In this document: in pieces, positions 33,351 to 42,056 of the stretch
How the letters are laid out: every line of letters starts with the position of its first letter
Numbering within the stretch: position 1 is the first letter of the stretch
Assembly (NCBI RefSeq): GCF_003315035.1
Contig: NZ_QNRE01000003.1
Location: 310,001-374,000, forward strand
DNA length: 64,000 bases
DNA from: Nocardia puris
GTDB lineage: Bacteria > Actinomycetota > Actinomycetes > Mycobacteriales > Mycobacteriaceae
Direction of reading: 5' to 3'
Program-made: the position numbers and the translations under genes
The notes under the pieces: model-generated
What the model saw: the letters and a program-made list of their open reading frames with translations, nothing else
The model's database searches: none
What the model was told of the DNA's origin: nothing

Positions 33351-33746
33351 ATCTGCGGCGGGCCGAAACCGGCAAAGACATCGTCATCGGTGTCTCCGTG
33401 CGCGGCTACAGCGAGAGCTTCCGGGCGGTCACTGTCCGGCTGCTCGACGATCGGATCGATTGGGAGTACACCCGCGGCCGGAGTATCGCCTACACGGCGA
33501 GCTCGATTTCCCTGGCCGACGTTCTCTTCGTACACCCCGTTGAACATCCACGCGGCGCACCGGAATACCTGTGGTTCGCCGCGCCCGACAACTATCCGTT
33601 CTATTCCCGGCGGCGAAAGTGGTGGTTTGCGGGTTCGAAATCTGTCTCGCGACATCGTCATCCCGAACCGCAGGCCGGAGCTGGCGGCCGAGGTGATCGC
33701 GCGGCGGATCCGGCGGTTCGAACGGATGCGGCGCGGCGGGTGGTAG
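33338..33746 (+). pseudogene. Frameshifted hypothetical gene between dapE and dapD
   Basis: From ATG 33338 the frame reads a good alpha/beta-like protein ([20 protein letters not shown] and onwards, ending ...DNYPFYSRRRKWW). Then the frame becomes nonsense, while the neighbouring frame supplies a clean C-terminus (VRNLSRDIVIPNRRPELAAE, ending RFERMRRGGW and TAG at 33744). Deleting one T from TTT at 33626-33628 restores a single 135-aa protein. Either a recent frameshift or a base-calling error explains this. The family is not recognised; the basic C-terminus after a beta-rich core is the only clear trait. The tiny ORF upstream overlaps its start. Confidence 0.6.
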
Positions 33747-33830
33747 ATCAGTCGGCGAAGGGGGCATGCGTGGGCAGCGGCACAGAGGTGGGCGAACACT
33801 TCTGCGGCGGTGCTCGGTACCCTCTGTGGC

Positions 33831-34775
33831 GTGAGCATTCAGGGAGCAGCAGCAGTCGGTATCGCCAATGTGACCGCGGACGGCACCGTCCTGGACACCT
33901 GGTACCCGAGTCCCGAGCTCGGCGAGTTCGGGGAGACCGGCACCAAGCGCCTGGACGACGCCCCCGCCGAGTACGCGGCGCTGCTCGGGCCCGATGAGGC
34001 GCGCGGCGTCGAGGTGATCGCGGTGCGCACCGTCATCGCCGATCTGTCGGCCGCGCCGGTCGACGCGCACGACGTCTACCTGCGCCTGCACCTGCTCTCG
34101 CACCGGCTGGTCAAGCCGCACGAGGTGAACCTGGACGGCCAGTTCGGCCTGCTCAGCAACGTGGTGTGGACCAACCACGGCCCGGCCGCCGTCGAAGGGT
34201 TCGAGGCCACCCGCGCCAAGCTGCGCGCCCGCGGCCCCGTCACCGTCTACAGCATCGACAAGTTCCCGCGCATGGTCGACTACGTCATCCCCGCGGGTGT
34301 GCGCATCGGCGACGCCGACCGCGTGCGCCTCGGCGCGCACCTGGCCGCGGGTACCACCGTGATGCACGAGGGCTTCGTCAACTTCAACGCGGGCACGCTC
34401 GGCGCGTCCATGGTCGAGGGTCGCATCTCGGCGGGCGTCGTCGTGGGCGACGGCTCCGACGTGGGCGGCGGCGCCTCCATCATGGGCACCCTCTCCGGCG
34501 GCGGCACCACCGTCATTTCGATCGGCGAGCGCTCCCTGCTCGGCGCCAACGCCGGCGTCGGCATCCCCCTCGGCGACGACTGCGTGATCGAAGCCGGCCT
34601 CTACGTCACCGCAGGCACCAAGGTCACCACCCCCGACGGCACCGTGGTCAAGGCGTCCGAACTCAGCGGCCGCGACAACCTCCTGTTCCGCCGCAACTCC
34701 ACCACCGGCGCGGTCGAGGTCGTCCCCCGCAAGGGCACCGGCATCGAACTCAACGCCGCCCTCCACGCCAACTAA
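33831..34775 (+). CDS. dapD: Tetrahydrodipicolinate N-succinyltransferase
   Basis: A 314-aa hexapeptide-repeat transferase that makes N-succinyl-2-amino-6-ketopimelate in the diaminopimelate pathway. It shows the actinobacterial-type N-terminal domain ([19 protein letters not shown]), [19 protein letters not shown], the left-handed beta-helix ([56 protein letters not shown]) and [19 protein letters not shown]. The start at GTG 33831 is 7 nt after TACCCT (leaderless). Length matches the mycobacterial enzyme (about 317 aa). Confidence 0.94.
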   Translation: MSIQGAAAVGIANVTADGTVLDTWYPSPELGEFGETGTKRLDDAPAEYAALLGPDEARGVEVIAVRTVIADLSAAPVDAHDVYLRLHLLSHRLVKPHEVNLDGQFGLLSNVVWTNHGPAAVEGFEATRAKLRARGPVTVYSIDKFPRMVDYVIPAGVRIGDADRVRLGAHLAAGTTVMHEGFVNFNAGTLGASMVEGRISAGVVVGDGSDVGGGASIMGTLSGGGTTVISIGERSLLGANAGVGIPLGDDCVIEAGLYVTAGTKVTTPDGTVVKASELSGRDNLLFRRNSTTGAVEVVPRKGTGIELNAALHAN

Positions 34776-34939
34776 GACCCTTCCGGCCGCGACCGCTCCC
34801 CTCCCCTGGTGAACACAAAGGTTGGGAAAGCGGCAGATCGCCACCACGACCGGTTCGGATCGAGCCATTCCTCGCCCGTCTCGAGATCGTCGGCGCGGGA
34901 ACGATCGCCGCGAATCCGATTCCTGCCGAGCGGGTTCGG

Positions 34940-35308
34940 CTAGTCCAGGCCGAAGGCGATGATGCGGTCGGGGTGGAGGCGGATGAGGGGGGCCGGCTGG
35001 TCGGACAGGTAGGTGGGGACGGCGGTGAGGGGTTCGGCGGTGCCGCGGATTTCGACGCAGCGGACGCGCCACGGGGAGACCGAGACGATGTCGTCGACGA
35101 CGAAGGAGACGCGGGGGTTGGTGGCGAGGTTGCGAAACTTCTTGGAGGCGGCCAAGTTGTGGCCCGCGATGTCGATGGTGCCGAGTTCCGGGTTGTAGCG
35201 GAAGCCGACCGGGTTGTTCTGCGGTGAGCCGTCGGGGCGCACGGTGGCGAGCCGGCCCAGCCGCTGGCCGTCCAGGTAGGCGATCTGCTCGGGGGTGAAG
35301 GTTGTCAT
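34940..35308 (-). CDS. PPOX-class split-barrel flavin/F420-binding protein
   Basis: A 122-aa protein of the pyridoxamine-phosphate-oxidase-like split-barrel fold. It has LGRLATVRPDGSPQNNPVGF, GHNLAASKKFRNLATNPRVS and FVVDDIVSVSPWRVRCVEIR, typical of the PPOX-class F420-dependent family in actinobacteria. It may bind F420 (made with FbiC, encoded at 43.7 kb) or FMN; sequence alone does not decide. It acts in the cytoplasm and its substrate is unknown. Start at ATG 35308, convergent with dapD. Confidence 0.85.
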   Translation of the reverse strand: MTTFTPEQIAYLDGQRLGRLATVRPDGSPQNNPVGFRYNPELGTIDIAGHNLAASKKFRNLATNPRVSFVVDDIVSVSPWRVRCVEIRGTAEPLTAVPTYLSDQPAPLIRLHPDRIIAFGLD

Positions 35309-35350
35309 GGAAACTACGGTAGGACCTCGAGCGAACTCGAGGTCAACACC

Positions 35351-36763
35351 TCAGCCGAGCTTCTTCTTCTGCACCTTGCCCATGGCGTTGCGCGGCAACG
35401 CGTCCACCACGCGCACCTCGCGCGGGCGCTTGTGCACCGAAAGCTGTTCGGCCACATGGTCGATCAGCTGCTTCACCAGCTCCGCCCCGGCTTCCCCACG
35501 CGGCACCACGAACGCGACCACGCGCTGCCCCAGGTCGTGATCGGGCAGCCCGACCACCGCCGCCTCGGCGACCGCCGGATGCCCCAGCAGCACCGTCTCC
35601 ACCTCGCCCGCACCGATCCGGTAACCACCGGACTTGATGAGGTCCACCGACTCCCGGCCCACGATGCGATGGAAGCTGTCCGCGTCGATGACGGCCACGT
35701 CGCCGGTCTTGAACCAGCCGTCGTCGGTCCAGTTCTCGGCCGTCACCTCCGGCCTGCCGAAGTACCCGTCGAACAGCATCGGACCGCGCACCTGGAGACC
35801 GCCGATGCTCTCGCCGTCGTGCGGAACGTCGGCGCCCGCCTCGTCCCGCAGCCGGGTTTCCACACCCCGCACCGGGAGGCCCACCCAGCCCGGCCTGCGT
35901 TCCCCATCGGCGCGGGTGGACAGCGTGATCATCGTTTCGCTCATCCCGTACCGCTCGACGGGCGCGTGCCCGGTCAGCTCGCGCAGCCGCTCGAACACCG
36001 GCACCGGCAGCGGCGCGCTTCCCGACACCAGCAGTCGAGCACCGGCCAATTCCTTTGCGACATCGGGATCTTCGACGATGCGCGACCACACCGTCGGCAC
36101 ACCGAAGTACAGCGAACCCTTCGCGTCGGCGTACGCGCGCGGCGTCGGTTTGCCGGTGTGGATCAGCGGGCTGCCGACGCGCAGCGGACCCAGCACACCC
36201 AGAATCAGGCCGTGCACGTGGAACAGCGGAAGTCCGTGCACCAGAACATCCCTCGATGTCCACTGCCACGCCTCGGCCAACGCGTCCAACCCGGCGGCAA
36301 TCGCACCCCGACTGAGCACGACACCCTTCGGAAGGCCCGTCGTGCCCGAGGTGTACAGGATGAAAGCCGGTGCGGCAGAAGCGGGTTCGGGGTAGGTGTG
36401 CCAGGACCGCGCGTGCAGGCGCACCGGAATCACCGGTAGTTCAGTACCTTCCGGAGCCTCACCGAGCCACGCCTGCGCACCCGAATCCGCCAGCATGTGC
36501 GCGAGTTCGGCCGCACCGGAATCGGGCGGGATCGGCACCACGGTGACGCCGGCGATGAGCGACCCGACCACCGCCAGCACCGTGCGCGCGGTGGGCCGCG
36601 CGAGCACGGCGACCCGCTCGGCCCGCGCCACGCGCTCGGCCACCGACGTCGCCGCGCCGAGCAGATCACTGCGCGAGAGGGTGACGCCGTCGATGGTGAT
36701 CGCGTCGGGAATGTCCGCGCCCGCGGCGACCGCGGCCGGATTCAGGGAACGCAGCAGCAACAC
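35351..36763 (-). CDS. fadD36: Acyl-CoA synthetase FadD36-like
   Basis: A 470-aa AMP-dependent acyl-CoA synthetase, short form. The P-loop is FILYTSGTTGLPKGVVLSRG. Other motifs are VHGLPLFHVHGLILGVLGPL, the RYGMSETMITLS adenine motif, the FKTGDVAVIDADSF core motif, SGGYRIGAGEVET and the C-terminal catalytic Lys in LPRNAMGKVQKKKL. Length and the MLLLRSLNP start recall mycobacterial FadD36 (Rv1193), which resembles malonyl/medium-chain synthetases. The GTG start at 36763 is 6 nt after TAGGTT (leaderless). It is divergent from the MpaB-type gene, and the interval holds a large dyad. Confidence 0.88.
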   Translation of the reverse strand: MLLLRSLNPAAVAAGADIPDAITIDGVTLSRSDLLGAATSVAERVARAERVAVLARPTARTVLAVVGSLIAGVTVVPIPPDSGAAELAHMLADSGAQAWLGEAPEGTELPVIPVRLHARSWHTYPEPASAAPAFILYTSGTTGLPKGVVLSRGAIAAGLDALAEAWQWTSRDVLVHGLPLFHVHGLILGVLGPLRVGSPLIHTGKPTPRAYADAKGSLYFGVPTVWSRIVEDPDVAKELAGARLLVSGSAPLPVPVFERLRELTGHAPVERYGMSETMITLSTRADGERRPGWVGLPVRGVETRLRDEAGADVPHDGESIGGLQVRGPMLFDGYFGRPEVTAENWTDDGWFKTGDVAVIDADSFHRIVGRESVDLIKSGGYRIGAGEVETVLLGHPAVAEAAVVGLPDHDLGQRVVAFVVPRGEAGAELVKQLIDHVAEQLSVHKRPREVRVVDALPRNAMGKVQKKKLG

Positions 36764-36898
36764 CCGCCCAACCTACTGCGTCGCGGGGCGGCGGGCGGCG
36801 CGCGGGCTGCACGAACCACCTCGGGTTGCCGAGAACGGTGATGGCCCGACACGCCCGCATCACCGCGTCACGACAGGAAGACGGTTGCGCGGTCCCTG

Positions 36899-36930
36899 TT
36901 GACACCCTCACGAGACGGTGAGAAGGTCAA
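36899..36930. promoter_or_regulatory. 32-bp interrupted palindrome between fadD36 and the MpaB-type oxygenase gene
   Basis: TTGAC-(3)-CTCAC-(6)-GTGAG-(3)-GTCAA: both 5-bp arm pairs are perfect inverted repeats. TTGACA at its left end is also an ideal -35 box. It lies 36 bp before the oxygenase ATG and 135 bp before fadD36. The shape (about 32 bp, two half-site pairs) suits a TetR- or FadR-like repressor; the TetR gene at 38.5 kb is a possible but unproven partner. Confidence 0.6.
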
Positions 36931-36966
36931 TACACATCCTTCTCAACGACGAGAACGGGGTCCACG

Positions 36967-37812
36967 ATGACCGCACCGCAGCGCGCGCACACCGCGCCCC
37001 CTACGGACTTCGACATCGAAAACCACCTGGACGGTTCCGCCGCTTTCTTCGGCGCCGCCGCGAACGTCATCATGCAGCTCAGTGCGCCGCCGGTCGGTTA
37101 CGGCGTGCTCGAAAGCACCGTCGACAGCGGCAAGGTCATGCTGCACCCCATCAAACGCACGCGCACCACGCTGACCTATCTCGCCGTGGCGATGATGGGC
37201 ACCGACGAGGAACGCACGGCCTATCGGGAGGCGGTGAACCTTTCCCATCGAGCGGTCCGGTCCACCGCGGGCAGCCCCGTGAAGTACAACGCGTTCGATC
37301 CGCAATTGCAGTTGTGGGTGGCGGCCTGCCTGTACTGGGGTGCGCGCGATCTCTACGAACGCATGCACGGGCCGATGGACGCGGCGACCGCCGACGAGTT
37401 CTATCGTCACGCGGAACGCCTCGGGACGACCCTGCAAATGAGGCCCGAGCAGTGGCCGCCCGACCGGGCCGCTTTCGACGCCTACTGGAACGCGCACCTA
37501 TCGAAGACGGTCATAGACCCTCCGGTTCGCGAGTACTTCTGGGACCTCGTGAACCTGAAGATGTTCCCGCGGCCCGTCCAACTCGCCCTGGCACCTTTTC
37601 ACCGCTGGGTCACGGCGGGCCTCCTACCCCCGCACCTGCGCACCCAGATGGGCATGCACTGGACTCCGCGCGACGACCGCCGCCTCGCCCGTATGCTCAC
37701 CACGATCGGCGCCGTCGAGGGCCGTATGCCCAAGCAGATCAAGGCATTTCCCGTGAACGCCTTCCTCTGGGACATGCGCCTCCGCCGCCGCCTCGGCCGC
37801 AGCTTGGTGTGA
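36967..37812 (+). CDS. MpaB-type oxygenase (DUF2236)
   Basis: A 281-aa protein of the oxygenase-MpaB/latex-clearing-protein-related family, which includes heme-b oxygenases such as rubber oxygenase Lcp. It has the family start [20 protein letters not shown] with [40 protein letters not shown] (conserved His), [16 protein letters not shown] and the later [11 protein letters not shown]. The His in NLSHRAV is a candidate heme or metal ligand. Substrate unknown. ATG 36967, with GGGG upstream as a weak ribosome site. Its promoter region contains the 32-bp dyad. Convergent with the Uma2 gene, 2 bp apart. Confidence 0.85.
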   Translation: MTAPQRAHTAPPTDFDIENHLDGSAAFFGAAANVIMQLSAPPVGYGVLESTVDSGKVMLHPIKRTRTTLTYLAVAMMGTDEERTAYREAVNLSHRAVRSTAGSPVKYNAFDPQLQLWVAACLYWGARDLYERMHGPMDAATADEFYRHAERLGTTLQMRPEQWPPDRAAFDAYWNAHLSKTVIDPPVREYFWDLVNLKMFPRPVQLALAPFHRWVTAGLLPPHLRTQMGMHWTPRDDRRLARMLTTIGAVEGRMPKQIKAFPVNAFLWDMRLRRRLGRSLV

Positions 37813-37814
37813 AC

Positions 37815-38381
37815 TCAGACCTCGCCGAGATCAATCTCCACCGCGAACGGCGCGGTCACCTTGACCGTGCCCGTATACATCTCGCCCTCGCGGTACACTA
37901 TCGTCGCCGGATCGAGAACGTAGGTATAGACCAACGGAACCCCGGTCACCGCCTGCTCGACCCGCCAGTAGAAGGCGATACCGGCCTTCGCGTACTGGTC
38001 GACCTTCACGATCCGGTCCGTGGTCTCCGATCCAGGCGAGACGACCTCCACGACCATCAAGACATGCTCGGGACGAGTGGGAGTCACGTCGATGGTGTCC
38101 GCGCGGTATACGACCACGTCCGGGCGGCGGTTGTTGAGCGGGACATCCTGCAACCGGACGTCGAAATCCGTGTCCGCGTTCCAGTCCGGCCCGGCGGCCG
38201 CGTCCAAGGCATTGGCGAGGATTCGCGCCAGCCGGTTGTGCCGCTTGGACGCACTCGGGCTCACGACCACCATCCCGTCCACGATCTCGATGCCTGCACA
38301 CTGCTCCTCGGACCAGGAGTCGTACTCCGCTGCCGTGATCTGCTGGTGCATCCATGCAGGGGTCACGATTTCAACAGTCAT
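37815..38381 (-). CDS. Uma2-family (DUF820) restriction-endonuclease-like protein
   Basis: A 188-aa protein of the Uma2 family with the PD-(D/E)XK-like fold. It has TPAWMHQQITAAEYDSWSEE, a region IVDGMVVVSPSASKRHNRLA, PDVVVYRADT (catalytic Asp), VLMVVEVVSPGSETTDRIVK (E-x-V with Lys further on) and YAKAGIAFYWRV. Uma2 genes are numerous in actinobacteria and cyanobacteria, with no proven role; DNA cleavage is inferred from the fold. The start ATG 38381 has GGGAGGTG upstream. It does not sit beside a modification gene. Confidence 0.88.
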   Translation of the reverse strand: MTVEIVTPAWMHQQITAAEYDSWSEEQCAGIEIVDGMVVVSPSASKRHNRLARILANALDAAAGPDWNADTDFDVRLQDVPLNNRRPDVVVYRADTIDVTPTRPEHVLMVVEVVSPGSETTDRIVKVDQYAKAGIAFYWRVEQAVTGVPLVYTYVLDPATIVYREGEMYTGTVKVTAPFAVEIDLGEV

Positions 38382-38478
38382 GACACCGCACCTCCCATGG
38401 CACCGTCGAGCCGGATCCCGCACGGACCAGTGTAAAGCGGTTTGCACATGATCCGGCCGCTACCCGCGGAGTACTTGC

Positions 38479-39120
38479 TCAGTCCGCGGTGGGTACCCGG
38501 AACGACACCACCACGTGGTCCCGGGCGAACTCTCGCAGCGCGGCGTCGTCGCCGAACGGGATCACCGTTTGCGGGGTGAGGGCGAGGGAGACGGCGGTGC
38601 GCGCGATCATTTCCGCCAGGGGTTCCGGGTCGTAGGCGGGGAGCTTGCCTTCAGCCTGGAGGCGGGCGATGAATTCGGCGACGTAGTCGCGGCCGAGTTC
38701 GATGACGGGGGCGCCCTTGGTGGTGAGGTAGGGCAGGACGAGTTCGGGTTCGGTGGCGAGGAGGCGGTGCACGAGCTTGTTGTCGCGCAATCCGTTGGCG
38801 AACGCGACGAACAGTTCGACGATCTGGTCCTGCGCGCTCGCGTCGCGGTCGACTTGGCGCGCGACCACCGCGTCCACGCTCTCGATGAACTCCCGGGTCT
38901 GGCGCAGCCCCACCGCCTGGATGAGATCGCTCTTGCTGGCGAAACGCCGGTACAGCGTGGCCAGCGACAGCCCGCAGCGCCGCGCCACCTCCACCATCGA
39001 GGTCCGCTTGATCCCGAAGTCCAGGAACGCCACCAGCGCCGCGTCCAGCACCGGCGCCTGCCCGCTGTCCTCCGGCCCCGACCCCCGCACCAACGGCAGC
39101 AATCTCGTCAGCCTCGCCAT
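38479..39120 (-). CDS. TetR-family transcriptional regulator
   Basis: A 213-aa regulator. The N-terminal DNA-binding domain at about 25-70 includes LDAALVAFLDFGIKRTSMVE, VARRCGLSLATLYRRFASKS and DLI. The C-terminal ligand domain is helical (IVELFVAFANGLRDNKLVHR, PYLTTKGAPVIELGRDYVAE). It is 72 bp downstream of putB on the same strand, so it may be in the proline-catabolism transcript or have its own promoter in that gap. Ligand and targets are unknown; the dyad at 36.9 kb or the putB-pruA promoter are candidates. Confidence 0.85.
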   Translation of the reverse strand: MARLTRLLPLVRGSGPEDSGQAPVLDAALVAFLDFGIKRTSMVEVARRCGLSLATLYRRFASKSDLIQAVGLRQTREFIESVDAVVARQVDRDASAQDQIVELFVAFANGLRDNKLVHRLLATEPELVLPYLTTKGAPVIELGRDYVAEFIARLQAEGKLPAYDPEPLAEMIARTAVSLALTPQTVIPFGDDAALREFARDHVVVSFRVPTAD

Positions 39121-39192
39121 ACCCCCACCCTACCCACCAGAACGACATGGTGAGGTACCTTCCCTCGCACCTCCTCACGTGCGATGCGTACC

Positions 39193-40131
39193 CTACGACT
39201 TGCTGACCAGTGCACGGAGGAAGAAGGTGAGGTTGGCGGGGCGTTCGGCGAGGCGGCGGGTGAGGTAGCCGTACCACTCGTCGCCGTAGGGCACGTAGAC
39301 GCGGACGGTGGCACCCGCCTCGGCGAGGCGGCGCTGCTCGAGGTCGCGGACGCCGTAGAGCATCTGCTGTTCGTAGCGAGCGGGGGTGCGGCCGGTCTCG
39401 GCGGCGAGGCGTTCGGTGGCGAGGATGAGGACCGGGTCGTGGGTGGCGACCATCGGGTAGCCCTCGCCGCGCAGCAAGATCTCGAGGCAGCGCAGGTAGG
39501 AGTCGGTGACCTCGGCCGAGCGCTGGAAGGCGACCTCCGCCGGTTCGCGATACGCCCCCTTGCACAGGCGGATCCGCGACTCCGGCCCGGCGAACGCGGC
39601 GCAGTCGGCCTCGGTGCGGTGCAGGTACGCCTGGAGAACCGCACCCAGCCAAGGGAATTCGGGCCGCAGCGCGCGCACCGTGGCGAGCGTGGCGTCGGTG
39701 GTGGTGTGATCCTCGGCGTCGACGGTCACCCAGACGCCCGCCTCCACCGCCTTCGTGCACAGCGTGCGCAGGTTCTCGGTGGCGATGGCGGGCCCGTCCC
39801 CCGGCAGCGCCTGCCCGAGCGCGGAGAGCTTGACCGACACCTCCACCGCCCCCGCCGGCGCCCCGAACGACGCCAGATCGTTGATGAGCGAAAGGTATTC
39901 GGCGACGGTGGCGTCGGCGCGGGCCCGGTCGGTGGTGTTCTCGCCGAGGAAGTCGACGCTCACCGACCGCCCGCTCGCCAGCAACTCCCGCACCACGGGA
40001 ATCAGTTCGGCCCGCGACTCCCCCGCCACGAAGCGCCGCACGATATCGGCCGTGATCGGCGCCCCGGTGAGCATGCGCTTCATCCGGGGCGAGGCCGCCG
40101 CCGCCAGGATCACCGGACGCAACGGGTTCAT
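39193..40131 (-). CDS. putB: Proline dehydrogenase
   Basis: A 312-aa monofunctional FAD-dependent proline dehydrogenase, which oxidises proline to pyrroline-5-carboxylate and feeds electrons to the respiratory chain. The TIM-barrel motifs are VSVDFLGENTTDRARADATV, SVKLSALGQALP, VTVDAEDHTTTDATLATVRA, RLCKGAYREP, YEQQMLYGVRDLEQ and the proline-binding YGYLTRRLAERPAN. It follows pruA by 18 bp with GGAGGTGAGG before its ATG, so it forms an operon with pruA, the next enzyme. The M. tuberculosis order from memory (Rv1187-Rv1188) is the same. Confidence 0.94.
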   Translation of the reverse strand: MNPLRPVILAAAASPRMKRMLTGAPITADIVRRFVAGESRAELIPVVRELLASGRSVSVDFLGENTTDRARADATVAEYLSLINDLASFGAPAGAVEVSVKLSALGQALPGDGPAIATENLRTLCTKAVEAGVWVTVDAEDHTTTDATLATVRALRPEFPWLGAVLQAYLHRTEADCAAFAGPESRIRLCKGAYREPAEVAFQRSAEVTDSYLRCLEILLRGEGYPMVATHDPVLILATERLAAETGRTPARYEQQMLYGVRDLEQRRLAEAGATVRVYVPYGDEWYGYLTRRLAERPANLTFFLRALVSKS

Positions 40132-40149
40132 CGCCTCACCTCCTGACGC

Positions 40150-41784
40150 TCACGAATTCATGTGCGGGTAGCGGTAATCCACGGGTGGCACGAAGGTCTC
40201 CTTGAGCGTGCGCGGCGCCACCCAGCGCAGCAGGTTCAGCGGCGAACCCGCCTTGTCGTCGGTGCCCGACGCGCGCGCCCCGCCGAACGGCTGCTGCCCC
40301 ACCACCGCACCCGTCGGCTTGTCGTTGACGTAGAAGTTGCCCGCCGCGTATCGCAGTGTGGTGGCGGCCTGTTCGATGGCGTGCCGGTCGTCGGCGAAGA
40401 TCGCACCGGTGAGCGCGAACGGCGCGGCCGATTCCGCCTCCGCGAGAATCGTTGTGTACGCGGCAGGTTCGGCGTCGTCGTAGACGTGCACCGACAGCAC
40501 CGGGCCGAAATACTCGGTACGGAAGGCCTCGTCAGATGGGTCGTCGGACAGCAGTACGGTGGGCCGCACGAACCAGCCCTCCTCGTCGGAGTATGTGCCG
40601 CCCACGGGGATCGTCAACCCCGCCGACCTGGCGCGCTCGATCGCGGCGACGTTCTTGTCGTAGGCGCGCTCATCGATCAGCGCCCCACCGAAATTCGACA
40701 GATCCGCGACGTCGCCGTAGTCGATCTCGGCGGTCTGGGTGAGGAAGTCGTCGCCCATCTCCCGCCACACCGAGCGCGGGATGTAGGCGCGCGAGGCCGC
40801 CGAACACTTCTGGCCCTGATATTCGAAGGCACCGCGAATCAGCGCCGTACGCAACGCGTCCGGGTTCGCGGAGGGGTGCGCGATGATGAAATCCTTGCCG
40901 CCCGTCTCGCCGACGAGTCGCGGATACCCGTGGTACCCGGCGATATTCGCGCCCACCTGCTGCCACAGGTACTGGAAGGTCTTGGTGGAGCCGGTGAAGT
41001 GGATGCCGGCCAGGCGCGGATCGGTGAGCGCGACCTCCGACAGGTGCACCCCGTCGCCGGTGACCATGTTGATCACACCGGGCGGCAGTCCGGCGGCCTC
41101 CAGCAGGCGCATCGTGTAGAACGCCGAAAGCGTCTGCGTGGGTGAGGGTTTCCACACGACCGTGTTGCCCATGAGCGCGGGCGCGGTGGGCAGGTTGCCC
41201 GCTATGGCGGTGAAGTTGAAGGGCGTGATCGCGTAGACGAACCCTTCCAACGGCCGGTAGTCCATCCGGTTCCACACGCCGGGACTCGACTGCGGCTGCT
41301 GCGCCAGGATGTCGCGCGCGAAGGCGACGTTGAACCGCCAGAAGTCGATCAGTTCGCACGGCGCGTCGATCTCGGCCTGGGTGACCGATTTGGACTGGCC
41401 GAGCATGGTGGCGGCGGCGAGGGTCTCGCGCCAGGGGCCGGAGAGCAGGTCGGCGGCGCGCAGCAGGACCGCGGCGCGTTCGTCGAACGGCATGGCCCGC
41501 CAGCCGGGCGCGGCGGCGACGGCGGCCTCGATGGCACTGCGGGCCTCGTCGTGGGTGGTATTCGTGTAGGTCCCCAGCACGTGGCGATGCCGGTGCGGTG
41601 CGACGATCGGGCGGCGCTCACCGATCCCGGGACGGTGCTTACCACCGATGACCAGCGGCACGTCCACGGATTCGGCGGAGATCTCGGCGAGCTCGGCGAC
41701 GATGCGCTCCCGCTCGGGACTGCCCGGCGCGTAGGTGTGCACCGGCTCGTTGGCGGGCGTGGGGACAACCGTGACAGCGTCCAT
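40150..41784 (-). CDS. pruA: L-glutamate gamma-semialdehyde (P5C) dehydrogenase
   Basis: A 544-aa NAD+-dependent aldehyde dehydrogenase (ALDH4 type) that oxidises glutamate semialdehyde, from proline, to glutamate. It shows FNFTAIAGNLPTAPALMGNT, VVWKPSPTQTLSAFYTMRLL, HFTGSTKTFQYLW (NAD binding), the catalytic Glu in LVGETGGKDFI, the catalytic Cys in EYQGQKCSAASRAYIP, and EYFGPVLSVHVYDD. Length is typical of ALDH4A1-like enzymes. The start ATG 41784 is 5 nt after TAGCCT (leaderless). It heads the operon with putB. The 270 bp upstream, to dapC, shows no gene. Confidence 0.95.
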   Translation of the reverse strand: MDAVTVVPTPANEPVHTYAPGSPERERIVAELAEISAESVDVPLVIGGKHRPGIGERRPIVAPHRHRHVLGTYTNTTHDEARSAIEAAVAAAPGWRAMPFDERAAVLLRAADLLSGPWRETLAAATMLGQSKSVTQAEIDAPCELIDFWRFNVAFARDILAQQPQSSPGVWNRMDYRPLEGFVYAITPFNFTAIAGNLPTAPALMGNTVVWKPSPTQTLSAFYTMRLLEAAGLPPGVINMVTGDGVHLSEVALTDPRLAGIHFTGSTKTFQYLWQQVGANIAGYHGYPRLVGETGGKDFIIAHPSANPDALRTALIRGAFEYQGQKCSAASRAYIPRSVWREMGDDFLTQTAEIDYGDVADLSNFGGALIDERAYDKNVAAIERARSAGLTIPVGGTYSDEEGWFVRPTVLLSDDPSDEAFRTEYFGPVLSVHVYDDAEPAAYTTILAEAESAAPFALTGAIFADDRHAIEQAATTLRYAAGNFYVNDKPTGAVVGQQPFGGARASGTDDKAGSPLNLLRWVAPRTLKETFVPPVDYRYPHMNS

Positions 41785-42056
41785 AACTCAGGCTAGCCCC
41801 ATTCCCGCACCCCGCGCGGGCCACGCCGGACCCGCGTGTCGTCGGCACTGGTCAGGAGCTGTCTGCCGCCGGAGGTCCCCACCGGCCGCCGGCTCAACGC
41901 GGCCCGACAGCGATCACTCGACCGGATCGCCCCAGCCGTACCGGCCGCTGTCGACAGCCCGCCGCAGCGCCCAACTCGCCCCGGTGCCAGACCTCGCCGC
42001 AGCCGCGAGCTGACGGCTGCTGCCCAGCCAACTCTGCCCGGGCATCGGACCGTGGT

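Noticed and set aside
41785..42056. Possible gene between pruA and dapC
   Set aside because: Frames are Arg/Pro/Ser-rich without starts or motifs; read as non-coding with the pruA promoter at its left end.
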